NCBI RefSeq assembly: GCF_030123505.1
Contig: NZ_CP126115.1
Location: 2,122,001-2,186,000 of the forward strand
Direction of reading: 5' to 3'
Origin: Neobacillus sp. YX16
Lineage (GTDB): Bacteria > Bacillota > Bacilli > Bacillales > Cytobacillaceae
DNA length: 64,000 nt
Shown: positions 33,085 to 42,194 of the stretch, one piece after another
How the letters are laid out: each line of letters opens with the position of its first letter
Numbering within the stretch: the first letter of the stretch is position 1
Program-made: the position numbers and the translations under genes
The notes under the pieces: generated by a model
Seen by the model: only the letters and a program-made list of their open reading frames with translations
What the model was told of the DNA's origin: nothing
The model's database searches: none

Positions 33085-34293
33085 ATGTCGACATCATTTT
33101 TTCAATTTTCTGTACGGACGGTTGTCAATAGCGGGGCTGGTTCTAGAACGTTACTTCCTGAGATGATTAAAGGGCTTGGCGGTAAACGAGCAGTGCTCTA
33201 CACGGATAAAGGGTTAACTCAAGCCGGAATTACAAAGAAAATTAAAGAATTATTTGAAATTATGCCAGGAATGCCGGAGCTTGTTGGGGTGTTTGAAGAT
33301 ATTGAACAGGATGCAAAAGGCGGAATTATTAACCGTGGAGCGCAGTTCTTTAAAGAGTGCAACGGTGATTCCCTAATTGCTCTTGGCGGTGGAAGTGTCT
33401 TAGATACAGTAAAAGGTATCAAGTGGCTGCTCCATAAAGGTCTGGAAGATATTCGTGATTCCCTGATTACTGGAAATGTGATGGAATGGTGGCCGGAGGC
33501 GCAGTTTATTCCGATTCCGCACGTAGCCATTGCAACAACTGCGGGAACCGGTGCGGAGGTATCACCAGTTGCTGTCATTCTAAATGAAAATCTTGGAATT
33601 AAATCAAACCTTCTACATCCATTTATCAACGCAGATATGGCGATTTTAGATCCGGATTTAACAATAGGGCTTCCCCCTAAAATTACTGCCTTTACAGGAT
33701 TTGATGCCTTAACACATGCAGTGGAGGCTTATTTTTCACCGAATGCCAATCCAATGACTGATGCATATGCCATGCAATCAATTCGTATGATTGTTGATAA
33801 TTTAAAGACTGCCGTTCACATGGGGGACGACCTTTCAGCAAGAGCGAATATGCTGATGGCAAGTTCGATGGCCATTTCTGCTTTCTGTTTATGTTTGAAT
33901 GCTGTCCCCATTCACAATATGGCACATGCGATAGGGGCAAAATTCAATATTCCGCATGGACTGGCTAATGCAGTGCTTTTGCCGAATGTAATGGAATCTT
34001 TGCCAGCATACTATTTGCCGCGAATCACAGGATTTGCCCAAGCGTTAGGGATTGCGAATCCATCTGAACAACCGGAAAAATGTTTAGAGGAAGTGATCGA
34101 ATATATAAGAGATCTTCGCAAAGCGGTAAATTTACCTGACACATTTGCAGAATTTGAATGTAACAAAGATAAGCTGGACCTTTTAGTTCCGGCAGTTCAC
34201 CATGACCCAGCAGGAGTTTTCTTCAAGATACCAGCCGAGATTATCACAAAAGTGGTAAATGAAGTGTTCGAATTAAAACCAATAGAGGCTTAA
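33085..34293 (+). CDS. Iron-containing alcohol dehydrogenase (group III)
   Basis: 402 residues. GGGS near residue 100 (ALGGGSVLDTVKGIKW) binds NAD; metal ligands appear in order: Asp (FINADMAILDPDL), His (DALTHAVEAY), His (PIHNMAHAIGAKFNIPHG, two candidates) as in the Fe-ADH family. It would oxidise the primary alcohol, here plausibly a fatty alcohol released by the alkylsulfatase. A GCAGGTGAT ribosome site precedes the ATG. Confidence 0.9.
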   Translation: MSTSFFQFSVRTVVNSGAGSRTLLPEMIKGLGGKRAVLYTDKGLTQAGITKKIKELFEIMPGMPELVGVFEDIEQDAKGGIINRGAQFFKECNGDSLIALGGGSVLDTVKGIKWLLHKGLEDIRDSLITGNVMEWWPEAQFIPIPHVAIATTAGTGAEVSPVAVILNENLGIKSNLLHPFINADMAILDPDLTIGLPPKITAFTGFDALTHAVEAYFSPNANPMTDAYAMQSIRMIVDNLKTAVHMGDDLSARANMLMASSMAISAFCLCLNAVPIHNMAHAIGAKFNIPHGLANAVLLPNVMESLPAYYLPRITGFAQALGIANPSEQPEKCLEEVIEYIRDLRKAVNLPDTFAEFECNKDKLDLLVPAVHHDPAGVFFKIPAEIITKVVNEVFELKPIEA

Positions 34294-34319
34294 CACGAAC
34301 TTTGGCAATCTTGTAATAC

Positions 34320-34403
34320 GGAAAACACTTGAAAACCTCCTGTTAATGTATGGTCGCCAGACTTGACATTATTACCGGGAAGTCAAAAGTGTTTTCCTTT
34401 TTT
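34320..34403 (+). terminator. Terminator after the alcohol dehydrogenase gene
   Basis: GGAAAACACTT / AAGTGTTTTCC stem enclosing a long loop, followed by TTTTTT. It separates the three-gene operon from the sulfatase unit. Confidence 0.6.
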
Positions 34404-34410
34404 AATGTTT

Positions 34411-34809
34411 GGCTCTGTTAAAGAAAGATGCTGATTTTTCTAACGGCAATCCTTATGAATGACTAAACTCAATGAGGAATCTTCTGATTAGTCTTTCATC
34501 ATGCTTATGAAGGTCTAATCTCACTGGGAACTCTCTTGATTTGTCTTTCATCATGCTTATGAAGGACTAATCTCACTGGAAACTCTCCTGATTAGTCTTT
34601 CATCATGCTTATGAAGGACTAATCTCACTGGGAACTCTCCTGATTTGTCTTTCATCATGCTTATGATGGGCTAATCTCACTGGGAACTCTCCTGATTTGT
34701 CTTTCATTACGCATATGAAGTATTAATCTCATTGGGAATTCTCCTGATTTGTCTTTCATCAACCTTTATACAGTTGTATTAATAATCAACAATGAAATTT
34801 AACAAAGCT
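34411..34809. repeat. MITE-like element B carrying the tandem array
   Basis: The left end GGCTCTGTTAAAG...GATGCTGATTTTT and the right end AATAATCAACAATG...TTTAACAAAGC are imperfect inverted copies of each other and match the ends of element A at 26978-27103 (GGCTGTGTTAAAG...ATGTTGATTTTT). The interior differs: it holds 52-bp tandem repeats. No protein is encoded. Confidence 0.5.
34439..34770. repeat. 52-bp tandem hairpin repeat, six units
   Basis: GTCTTTCATC recurs at 34491, 34543, 34595, 34647, 34699 and 34751, an exact 52-base period, with a more diverged unit before the first. Each unit contains an imperfect palindrome (GATTAGTC-TTTCAT ... ATGAAG-GACTAATC) and can form a hairpin of about 14 bp. 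Units differ by a few substitutions but by no length change. Confidence 0.85.
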
Positions 34810-34844
34810 TAATGTTTAAAAACAACAATCCTTGGAGGTTTTTT

Positions 34845-36749
34845 ATGAAAAGCAAAGTATTTAATCCATCTAAGTCTGCCACATCATTTACAAAAGAGGC
34901 AAATTTAGCAGTCTATGAATCACTAAATTTCGATGATCAACAGGATTTCTTAGATGCTAACCGAGGTTTTATTGCACCTTTAGAATCTACCATCATTAAG
35001 GATCATTCCGGGGAAGTCGTTTGGAACATCGATCAGTTAGAATTTCTTAACGACACTGCACCCGAAACAGTGAACCCAAGCCTTTGGAGAAATGCACAAT
35101 TACAGGCTATATCAGGTTTATTTGAAGTGGTGGAGGGTGTATACCAAGTTCGTGGACAATCCATCGCCACTACCTTCTTTATCGAAGGAAAACAAGGTGT
35201 TATTGTTTGTGATACATCAGCAAGTACGGAAACGGCTAAAGCTGCAATGGAATTATATTATAAACATCGTCCAAATAAGCCCGTTTCAGCGATCATTGTC
35301 AGTCAAAGCCATGCGGACCATTTTGGAGGAATTCAAGCCGTTCTAAAATATGCGGCAGATCCGGCCATTCCAATTATCGTACCACAACATTTTACAAAAG
35401 AAGCCTTAAGTGAAAATGTCCTTTTAGGTACAATTATGGCGCGCCGAGCAGAGTATCAGTTTGGTAAAAATATACCAGACGGCAGGACAGGCTCTGTTTC
35501 TATAGGTATTGGTTCTACAATGAGTTCTGGAACGATGAGTTTTGCGCTGCCAACGTTGGAAATTGAAAACGAAATCCAAACGATGGAAATTGATGGGGTA
35601 ACCTTCAAGTTTTTGTTAACCCCAAATACAGAAGCACCGGCAGAAATGCATTTTTATATCTGCGATTACAAAGCTTTATTTGTTTCAGAGAATGCTAATC
35701 AATTAATGCACCAAATTTATACGGTAAGGGGAGCAAAAACTCGGGATGCCTTGCATTGGGCCAATTCACTCGATAAAACGATCGATTTATTTGAACAGGA
35801 AGAGATTGATGCCCTGCTCATGATTCATGCATGGCCAGTTTGGGGCAAAGATCGGGCTTTAGGACATTTGAAATTACAGCGCGATTTATATAAATACATG
35901 CACGACCAGACGGTACGTTTAGCGAATCATGGATTAACGATGGAAGAAATAGCTGAAACCATCAAACTTCCAAAATCATTGGATACCTATTGGGGAAACC
36001 GGGGGTATTACGGTACATTAAAGCATAATTCGAAGGGGATCTACAATTTTTACTTAGGCTATTATAGTGCACATCCATCAGATTTAGATCCATTACCACA
36101 AGTGGAAACGGGTCTTAAATATGTAGAATACATGGGCGGAGTAGCCGCTATTTTGGAAAAAGCAAAAGCTGACTATGAAAACGGGGAATACCGCTGGGTA
36201 GCGCAAGTATTAAAAAATGTCGTAATGGCCGACCCAGAAAATAAGGAAGCAAAAAATTTATTGGCCGATGCATTAGAACAATTAGGATACCAAGCCGAAT
36301 CAGCAAATTGGAGGAATATTTATCTTGTTGGTGCATCCGAACTAAGAGATGGAATGAATAAAGATAATGCTCCACTAGATGTTTCTGGAATTATTCACCA
36401 TATGCCGGTAGATGATTTCTTAAAGCTAATGGCAGTTAAGCTAAACGGACCAAAAGCAGATGGGAAAAAAATCACATTGAATGTAACTCTATCAGATTCT
36501 AACCAAACATATGCGATTTTTATAGAAAATTCTGTTTTGATTTATAAAGAAGGTATGGTAGACGCTAACGCAGATGTTACCTTAACTCTTGATCAATTAA
36601 TATTTTATGGAATTGGCCTGGGTCTTCTTTCACCTGAACAAGCAGTAGCCACAGGAAAATTAATGATTTCTGGTGACCAAACGAAACTGAGTGAATTTTT
36701 ATCACTATTAGATGTGTTCGACCGTTTTATCAATATCGTAACACCTTAA
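34845..36749 (+). CDS. Linear alkylsulfatase (metallo-beta-lactamase fold, SdsA/BDS1 type)
   Basis: 634 residues from the ATG at 34845 (GGAGG six bases upstream; the ATG at 34812 lacks one). The N-terminal metallo-beta-lactamase domain has the Zn motif SHADHFGG (within IIVSQSHADHFGG) and later His/Glu ligands around NTEAPAEMHFY; an alpha-helical dimerisation domain and a C-terminal SCP2-like lipid-binding domain (about 520-634) follow. This is the class III alkylsulfatase layout that hydrolyses SDS-type esters to alcohol and sulfate. No signal peptide is evident, so it would act in the cytosol. Confidence 0.9.
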   Translation: MKSKVFNPSKSATSFTKEANLAVYESLNFDDQQDFLDANRGFIAPLESTIIKDHSGEVVWNIDQLEFLNDTAPETVNPSLWRNAQLQAISGLFEVVEGVYQVRGQSIATTFFIEGKQGVIVCDTSASTETAKAAMELYYKHRPNKPVSAIIVSQSHADHFGGIQAVLKYAADPAIPIIVPQHFTKEALSENVLLGTIMARRAEYQFGKNIPDGRTGSVSIGIGSTMSSGTMSFALPTLEIENEIQTMEIDGVTFKFLLTPNTEAPAEMHFYICDYKALFVSENANQLMHQIYTVRGAKTRDALHWANSLDKTIDLFEQEEIDALLMIHAWPVWGKDRALGHLKLQRDLYKYMHDQTVRLANHGLTMEEIAETIKLPKSLDTYWGNRGYYGTLKHNSKGIYNFYLGYYSAHPSDLDPLPQVETGLKYVEYMGGVAAILEKAKADYENGEYRWVAQVLKNVVMADPENKEAKNLLADALEQLGYQAESANWRNIYLVGASELRDGMNKDNAPLDVSGIIHHMPVDDFLKLMAVKLNGPKADGKKITLNVTLSDSNQTYAIFIENSVLIYKEGMVDANADVTLTLDQLIFYGIGLGLLSPEQAVATGKLMISGDQTKLSEFLSLLDVFDRFINIVTP

Positions 36750-36795
36750 ATATTAATGAAAAAATGGATGTATTTGAGGAAAGGCTGGAGATTGA

Positions 36796-38070
36796 ATGAA
36801 ACGTTGGGCGAAATGGATTATTTTACTTGCACTGTTTATCATGTCTATTGTTAATTTTGCCGATAAGTCCATTACTGGATTATCCGGTATCCATATTATG
36901 AAGGATTTAGATCTTACCTCAACACAGTTTGGTATCGTAGCTAGTAGTTTTTTTTGGTTATTTTCCATAGCTGGAATCATAGGCGGTGCTTTGTCGGATA
37001 GATTGGGCACTGGTAAACTATTAGCTATTATGGCGATTATTTGGACAATCGCACAATCAATGGTGCTGTTTGTATCAAGTTTACCATTACTAATTTTTAG
37101 TAGAGTACTACTAGGTGCTGGAGAAGGTGCTTTTTCTGCAACGGCAGTCAGTCATATTAGTAAATGGTTTAAACCGGAGTCACGTGCTTTTGCCATATCG
37201 ATTATAAATTTTGGCAATGTTGTGGGTATCGCGGTTACCGCCCCTTTAATGGTTTTTTTAATTTCAAATTACGGGTGGAAACAAGCATTTTTTATTTCTG
37301 GAATTTGTAGCTTTCTCTGGTTAATAGCCTGGCTTTGGCTGGGACGGCTTAGAGCAGATAATTCTTTTGAAGAAGAGGGAAGTAAACAGGGAAACAAACA
37401 AGTGAAAAATGGGAAAGACGTCTGGAATGCTTTACGATCTCCGATATTTATTTTGACAATATTAGTTGCACTTATCGCCTATTCTATAATTGTTTTTGGA
37501 CTTACCTTCAATCCTGCATATCTAATCAAAGTTAAGGGATTATCTGAACAACAGGCAGCAAATGTGATTGCGATCTCCGGATTAATTGGGGCACTTTTGG
37601 GGATTTTCCTTGCTTTTTGTTCAGATCGTTTATACAAAAAAACTCAAAGTTTATGGATTTCGAGAATTCTATTTACCGGTATTTGTGTGATTCTAGCAGG
37701 GATTTTATACGCGCTTTATCCACTTGTGAATGGAGCGGGTTCCATTATCATCATCCTTTCACTAGTCAATGCGTTAGTTGTCACCATCAACACTCTTAAT
37801 CCGGCAGTAGTCATTAGTTTACTTCCTGAGCACAGAGGTGTGATGGCAGGTACTTATTATGGAATTATGTCTTCATCCGGTATTGTTGCTCCAATTATAT
37901 TTGGAAAACTCATTCAAGAATCCGTTACAAATCCTGCAGGCGGTTTTGATGCATCCATTTATGGAATGTCTATTGCTATGGTGATAGCAGCTATACTCAT
38001 ATTCCTTTTCGGAAAACCAAAACAGCGAGTCACAAAAGAGAGAGAAAGTAAATTAGTTAAAAATTTTTAA
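36796..38070 (+). CDS. MFS transporter (anion/organic acid symporter type)
   Basis: 424 residues with twelve predicted membrane segments. The early FADKSITGLSGIHIMKDLDLTSTQFG segment and GGALSDRLGTGKLL (MFS motif A) resemble the ACS anion:cation symporter group, which moves organic acids and related anions. Placed 46 bases after the alkylsulfatase gene, it is a candidate for uptake of the sulfate ester or another catabolic substrate. The substrate is not determinable from sequence. Confidence 0.85.
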   Translation: MKRWAKWIILLALFIMSIVNFADKSITGLSGIHIMKDLDLTSTQFGIVASSFFWLFSIAGIIGGALSDRLGTGKLLAIMAIIWTIAQSMVLFVSSLPLLIFSRVLLGAGEGAFSATAVSHISKWFKPESRAFAISIINFGNVVGIAVTAPLMVFLISNYGWKQAFFISGICSFLWLIAWLWLGRLRADNSFEEEGSKQGNKQVKNGKDVWNALRSPIFILTILVALIAYSIIVFGLTFNPAYLIKVKGLSEQQAANVIAISGLIGALLGIFLAFCSDRLYKKTQSLWISRILFTGICVILAGILYALYPLVNGAGSIIIILSLVNALVVTINTLNPAVVISLLPEHRGVMAGTYYGIMSSSGIVAPIIFGKLIQESVTNPAGGFDASIYGMSIAMVIAAILIFLFGKPKQRVTKERESKLVKNF

Positions 38071-38085
38071 AAGGATGGTAGTAAT

Positions 38086-38784
38086 ATGGCAGCAAAAAAA
38101 GAGAATTTTAATGAGTCATTGAAAGAAACAAAAACGGGAAAGAGAAAACAAGAAGCTGATGAAACGGTAGAAAAAGTAAATGAACTAATACTAGAGGGAA
38201 AACATGGCGAAGAAACAACTGACGATGGCGAAATGGAAGGATCGCTTTCTAGTCTAGACCTGCTCTGGACATATGCATTCCAAGAATTAGATCAATGGGA
38301 AAAGTGTGCTGATCGACGCGACGAAGTCTTATTAAAAGAGGTGAAACATTTCTCTGAAAGTGTAGAACGGAATCAGGGAAATATAAAAGCAGTAGCAGAC
38401 CAATTTACAATGGAATTTACTGAATGGGAAAAGACTGCACGAGATGAATTTTTAATGTCAACAACCCTTCTGCAGCAATTCTTTCCAAATAGGTCTTATG
38501 AAGAAATTAATGCGCAATTTGATCAGATACAAAATTCAGTATTATCTCTCTTAAGTACTCCGTGTCAAACCATTGGAAACTGCCAGAGTGTTGTGAATTA
38601 TGAGCATTATATGGAGCTTAGGAAAAAAGGAAGATTGCAATTACTCAATACTATAAAACAAGCTGGAAATCCGCTCTATGAATATCAAAAGGGATTTGTC
38701 AATCAGTTTGCAACACAATTCAAAGATCTTATCTTCCCACTAAATAAATATATGGAAGAAACAGAAGAAACTACAAAGTCTTAA
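38086..38784 (+). CDS. Phasin-like helical protein of the PHA locus
   Basis: 232 residues, mostly predicted helix, with a charged and disordered N-terminus (about 1-55) and no signal or membrane segment. Repeated aromatic/acidic stretches (DLLWTYAFQELDQWEKCADR, MEFTEWEKTARDEF) suggest amphipathic helices. I do not recognise the family with certainty. Position 18 bases ahead of phaR and the size suggest a granule-associated protein functioning like PhaP (inference). AAAGGATGG precedes the ATG. Confidence 0.5.
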   Translation: MAAKKENFNESLKETKTGKRKQEADETVEKVNELILEGKHGEETTDDGEMEGSLSSLDLLWTYAFQELDQWEKCADRRDEVLLKEVKHFSESVERNQGNIKAVADQFTMEFTEWEKTARDEFLMSTTLLQQFFPNRSYEEINAQFDQIQNSVLSLLSTPCQTIGNCQSVVNYEHYMELRKKGRLQLLNTIKQAGNPLYEYQKGFVNQFATQFKDLIFPLNKYMEETEETTKS

Positions 38785-38802
38785 TTTAAGGAGAAGAACA
38801 AC

Positions 38803-39351
38803 ATGTCAAATGAAAAAAAATATGATCCATTTTTGGGATTCAACCAATTGAGTGAAATGTGGGACAAACAAATAACTGGCCTATTATATAACTTCGCGGA
38901 CAACAAAGAATTTGTTCGCACAGCAAGTATCGGAATAAACAGCTATTCTATGTACCTAGAGAAATTAAAAAAGAGCCAAGAGCTTTTTGCTTCTCTCATG
39001 AATATACCGACAAAGAAAGATGTTGCGAATGCAGCAAAGCTATCCATTCAGACAGAAGAAAAAATTGATATTTTAGAAGAACAAATTTGGAAATTACAAG
39101 ACAGTGTAAACTCGATCACTAAAGAAAATGTAGGAATGTTTGAAGAGACTTTAAGTATTGTTATACAGATGAAGTATGAATTCCAGAAGATTGCCAAAGA
39201 GGTGGCGGAAACTAAAAAAGTGCAAGCTGACCTTCTGGAATTACGGAAAGAAATAGAAAGAGATCTGATCGGAAGTGTGCGGGAAAAACCGAAAAAGGAA
39301 TCGGAAAAAAAGCAGGATAAAGAGCTAGTCCTCTCCGGCAGTAATAAATAA
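38803..39351 (+). CDS. phaR: PHA synthase subunit PhaR (class IV)
   Basis: 182 residues. The segment MNIPTKKDVANAAKLSIQTEEKIDILEEQIWKLQ matches the core of Bacillus PhaR; a long helical and coiled-coil region and a Lys/Glu-rich tail follow. PhaR is the partner required for activity of class IV PhaC. It is immediately upstream of phaC, and AAGGAGAAGAAC precedes the ATG. Confidence 0.85.
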   Translation: MSNEKKYDPFLGFNQLSEMWDKQITGLLYNFADNKEFVRTASIGINSYSMYLEKLKKSQELFASLMNIPTKKDVANAAKLSIQTEEKIDILEEQIWKLQDSVNSITKENVGMFEETLSIVIQMKYEFQKIAKEVAETKKVQADLLELRKEIERDLIGSVREKPKKESEKKQDKELVLSGSNK

Positions 39352-39374
39352 CATTGAAGAGAGCAGTGATAATT

Positions 39375-40448
39375 ATGAAAGCATTAGGAACAGATCTTTT
39401 TCCAATCTTAGGCATAGAAAAAGAAACAAAACGGTGGAACCAGCTTTATAAAATTATGACCGAGCCCAAGCCAGAAATTTTACCAACACCAAGACAGGCT
39501 GTCTGGAAGAAAAATAAAGCAACATTATGGTATCATCCTGCAAAGGAAAAAAGACATGCCATCCCAGTATTTCTAGTCTACTCCTTGTTAAATAAGGTGT
39601 ACATTCTTGACATTGGTGAAGGAAGCAGCGTTGTCGGCGGCCTTACCGAGCGCGGATATGATGTCTACCTATTAGATTGGGGATCCCCTGGGCTTGAAGA
39701 TTCTGATATCACACTTGATCATTATATTATTGATTATTTAGAGAACGCCCTTAAAAGAGCTTTAAGACATTCAGGTGCAAAGGAAATATCACTTGCTGGT
39801 TATTGCCTAGGTGGAACCATTGCAGCCATTCTGGCTTCCATAACAGATTTGCCAATTAAGAATTTATCCCTTGCAGCCGTTCCAATCGATTTTAGTATCG
39901 GCGTCCTTCCTGATAAATTGCTGGAAGGACTACAAAAAGGGGAGCTAAGTGTTGACGGTTTTGCAGATGCACATGAGACCATTCCTTCAGAACTTCTGTA
40001 TTTGATGTTTAGGATGCTTTCCCCAGGTGATGGAAGTACTAAAGTTAATCTGTTCACCCGTGCACATGATGAGAAATATGTAGAAAAGTGGCGCCGAATG
40101 GATAAGTGGACGAAGGACACATCTTCGTTTGCCGGTGCTGCATTCAAACAAATGTTTAATGATCTCTATAAAAACAACAAACTCTTAAAGGGAGAATTGG
40201 TGATTGGCGGTAGGAAGGTGGATTTAAAGAATATAAACTGCCCGCTCTTTGTCTTCTCTTGCTCACGTGACACGCTTATATTAGAGAAGCAAAGTCTACC
40301 GGTGATGGATCTTGTTTCAAGTGAGGATAAAACGTATGAGGTTTTTGAAGGTGGACATGTTTCACTGGTCTTGACCGGAGTGTTCGCTGAAATTTGGGAT
40401 AAGTGGCTTTCAGCTCGATCACAGGATATTCAGGAGGTACTAAGTTAA
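39375..40448 (+). CDS. phaC: Poly(3-hydroxyalkanoate) synthase subunit PhaC (class IV)
   Basis: 357 residues from the ATG at 39375; a TTG at 39354, three bases after phaR, is possible but has no ribosome site. The alpha/beta-hydrolase core has the lipase-like box GYCLGG with catalytic Cys, the Asp in CSRDTLI and the His in EGGHVSL; VYLLDWGSPGLEDS is also typical. It polymerises 3-hydroxyacyl-CoA into storage granules together with PhaR. phaB and phaJ, which supply monomer, are not in the window. Confidence 0.92.
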   Translation: MKALGTDLFPILGIEKETKRWNQLYKIMTEPKPEILPTPRQAVWKKNKATLWYHPAKEKRHAIPVFLVYSLLNKVYILDIGEGSSVVGGLTERGYDVYLLDWGSPGLEDSDITLDHYIIDYLENALKRALRHSGAKEISLAGYCLGGTIAAILASITDLPIKNLSLAAVPIDFSIGVLPDKLLEGLQKGELSVDGFADAHETIPSELLYLMFRMLSPGDGSTKVNLFTRAHDEKYVEKWRRMDKWTKDTSSFAGAAFKQMFNDLYKNNKLLKGELVIGGRKVDLKNINCPLFVFSCSRDTLILEKQSLPVMDLVSSEDKTYEVFEGGHVSLVLTGVFAEIWDKWLSARSQDIQEVLS

Positions 40449-40501
40449 AATTATTATCTTTTAAAAATGATTATAAGTTTTTGAAGGGGATTTAATTATT
40501 A

Positions 40502-40897
40502 ATGAAAGCTTTATATAGAATAGAAGAGTCATCAGGAGACAGTGTAAAGTATGCACAGCAGCATTTGGCTAATGAAAGAACCTATCTAGCATGGATTAGG
40601 ACGGCGATATCCATTACGGGAGTAGGCTTTTTAACGACTTCATTGCATTTTACTAGTGAAATTAGCTCTAATCCATTTATTAATACCTTAGTAATCATTC
40701 TCGGTATTTTTGCTTGTGTTATTTGTTTTATTATTTGCGTATTTTCTACTTTTCAATATACAAAGAAGAGAAGGGAAATCCAAGAGGGTATCTTCATTCC
40801 TTCTAACCATTCTATTATTTTTGTTTCAATTTTATTTTCTTTGTTAGTTTTTATAATTTTTATGTACCTCTCTTTCTTATTATTGATGAAATCTTAA
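40502..40897 (+). CDS. DUF202-family membrane protein
   Basis: 131 residues with three hydrophobic segments and the DUF202 signature QQHLANERTYLAWIRTAISITG. Such proteins (YidH-like) have no assigned reaction. It follows phaC by 53 bases on the same strand and could be read from the same transcript; a strong terminator comes next. Confidence 0.8.
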   Translation: MKALYRIEESSGDSVKYAQQHLANERTYLAWIRTAISITGVGFLTTSLHFTSEISSNPFINTLVIILGIFACVICFIICVFSTFQYTKKRREIQEGIFIPSNHSIIFVSILFSLLVFIIFMYLSFLLLMKS

Positions 40898-40968
40898 TAG
40901 ATATAAAATGAACAAAGCCATGAATATAAATATGAACTAAAGAAAGCAACTTAAATACTTATTTACAA

Positions 40969-41014
40969 ACACACGGCAACCCCTAGGAACAAAAAGGGGT
41001 TGCCGTGTGTTTTT
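40969..41014 (+). terminator. Strong terminator ending the PHA unit
   Basis: Perfect 15-bp stem ACACACGGCAACCCC / GGGGTTGCCGTGTGT followed by TTTT. Confidence 0.85.
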
Positions 41015-41137
41015 CAGGTTCTATGGAAGGACGACTGGTAATTATCAACATTTAAAGATTCTTCCTATTTTTCAAAGCTTTACGATAAAATCCTCTATCT
41101 ACCATGGTATTCCTGTAATACACCAGGAAAATGACTA

Positions 41138-41195
41138 ATTGCGAAATATGTTGGAAAAAATCCAACTGTTTAATGTATTGGGTGGTAAGTATACT
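41138..41195 (+). promoter_or_regulatory. 58-bp promoter element, copy 1
   Basis: This block matches 45740-45797 at 51 of 58 positions. It contains the dyad GTTGGA-N5-TCCAAC and ends with TATACT (41190-41195), a good -10. It probably includes the binding site of the PRD activator encoded at 45838. With this -10, transcription would start near 41202, leaving little leader for an ATG at 41208. Confidence 0.65.
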
Positions 41196-41237
41196 AGAAA
41201 GATATAAATGATTAATGAAAGGATGAATGAACAGATA

Positions 41238-42176
41238 ATGAGTAATAGATTGATTATTGGAATGGACGGCGGAGGAACGAAAACGAGAGTCATGGTCAAA
41301 GAACGACAAGACGGAGAAATACTATTTGACCAAAATTTTGGGATGTCAAATTATAATAACATCGGCGTAGAAGGTCTTAGACCAGTATTTTGCGAAATTT
41401 ATGAAGCTTTATTCACTTGTTTTCAAGAGCGACTGCAAGATGCGATTCTCGTACTAGGTTCTGCAGGTGTCGATAGACCGAAGGATGTTGAAATCTATCT
41501 AACTGCATTAAAAGAAAGCGGATTCTCTTGCCAATTAGAAGTGGTGAATGATGCAGAAATTGCCCTAGTTGGTGGCAATGGAGATCGAAAAGATGCTTTG
41601 ATGATTGCTGGAACAGGTTCCATTGTTATCGGAATTGACTCTAAAGGGAAAATCGTTCGCTCTGGTGGATGGGGCGGATTGATAAGTGATGAAGGAAGCG
41701 GTTTCCAAATTGGTCGACATGCGATTGCAGCTGTTATGCAAGAGTACGACAAAGTTATTGCACCTACATCCTTTACAGAAAAGTTGCTGGCTCATTTTCA
41801 GTTAACTTCCCCAGAAGAATTTATTGATTTATTATATTTGGAAGATACGCTGCCCGTTGACAAGGTAGCTTCTTGTACGCCAATTATTCTAGAAGCATGG
41901 GAAAATGGAGACGAAGCTGCTCGTACGATTGTTGAAGCAGAACTAGAGAAGTTAGTTCGTTTAGTCGTTGGAATCAGTCGACAAATGGGGTCAGAAAAAT
42001 TCCGTCTCTCTGTTGCAGGCAGTTTGTTAACGAAATCAACAGATTATTTCAGTACGTTAAAAGAGAAGTTACGTGTGGTTTTACCACAAGTAGAAATTTC
42101 TACACCACTTTATGACCCAGTATTCGGTGCCATCCTTATTGGTGCGAGGGTACAAGTAAATACAAATTTTGAATAG
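41238..42176 (+). CDS. BadF/BcrA-type sugar kinase (GlcNAc or MurNAc kinase-like)
   Basis: 312 residues from the ATG at 41238; in-frame ATGs at 41208 and 41223 are too close to the predicted transcription start or to the GAAAGGA site. ASKHA-fold motifs: IIGMDGGGTKTRV (phosphate 1), LGSAGVDRP, VNDAEIAL, MIAGTGSIVIG (phosphate 2) and GGWGGLISDEGSGFQIG. The family includes N-acetylglucosamine kinase and the bacterial MurNAc/GlcNAc kinase MurK. It is the first gene of the four-gene unit ending at 45523. Confidence 0.82.
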   Translation: MSNRLIIGMDGGGTKTRVMVKERQDGEILFDQNFGMSNYNNIGVEGLRPVFCEIYEALFTCFQERLQDAILVLGSAGVDRPKDVEIYLTALKESGFSCQLEVVNDAEIALVGGNGDRKDALMIAGTGSIVIGIDSKGKIVRSGGWGGLISDEGSGFQIGRHAIAAVMQEYDKVIAPTSFTEKLLAHFQLTSPEEFIDLLYLEDTLPVDKVASCTPIILEAWENGDEAARTIVEAELEKLVRLVVGISRQMGSEKFRLSVAGSLLTKSTDYFSTLKEKLRVVLPQVEISTPLYDPVFGAILIGARVQVNTNFE

Positions 42177-42194
42177 AAAGGAATGTGACCTAAA

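Noticed and set aside
31905..34000. Long minus-strand ORFs across the dehydrogenase genes
   Set aside because: They are antisense shadows without ribosome sites or family motifs; the plus-strand genes carry full catalytic motifs.
34439..34770. Possible CRISPR array
   Set aside because: The 52-bp units are contiguous and alike throughout; there are no unique spacers and no cas genes.
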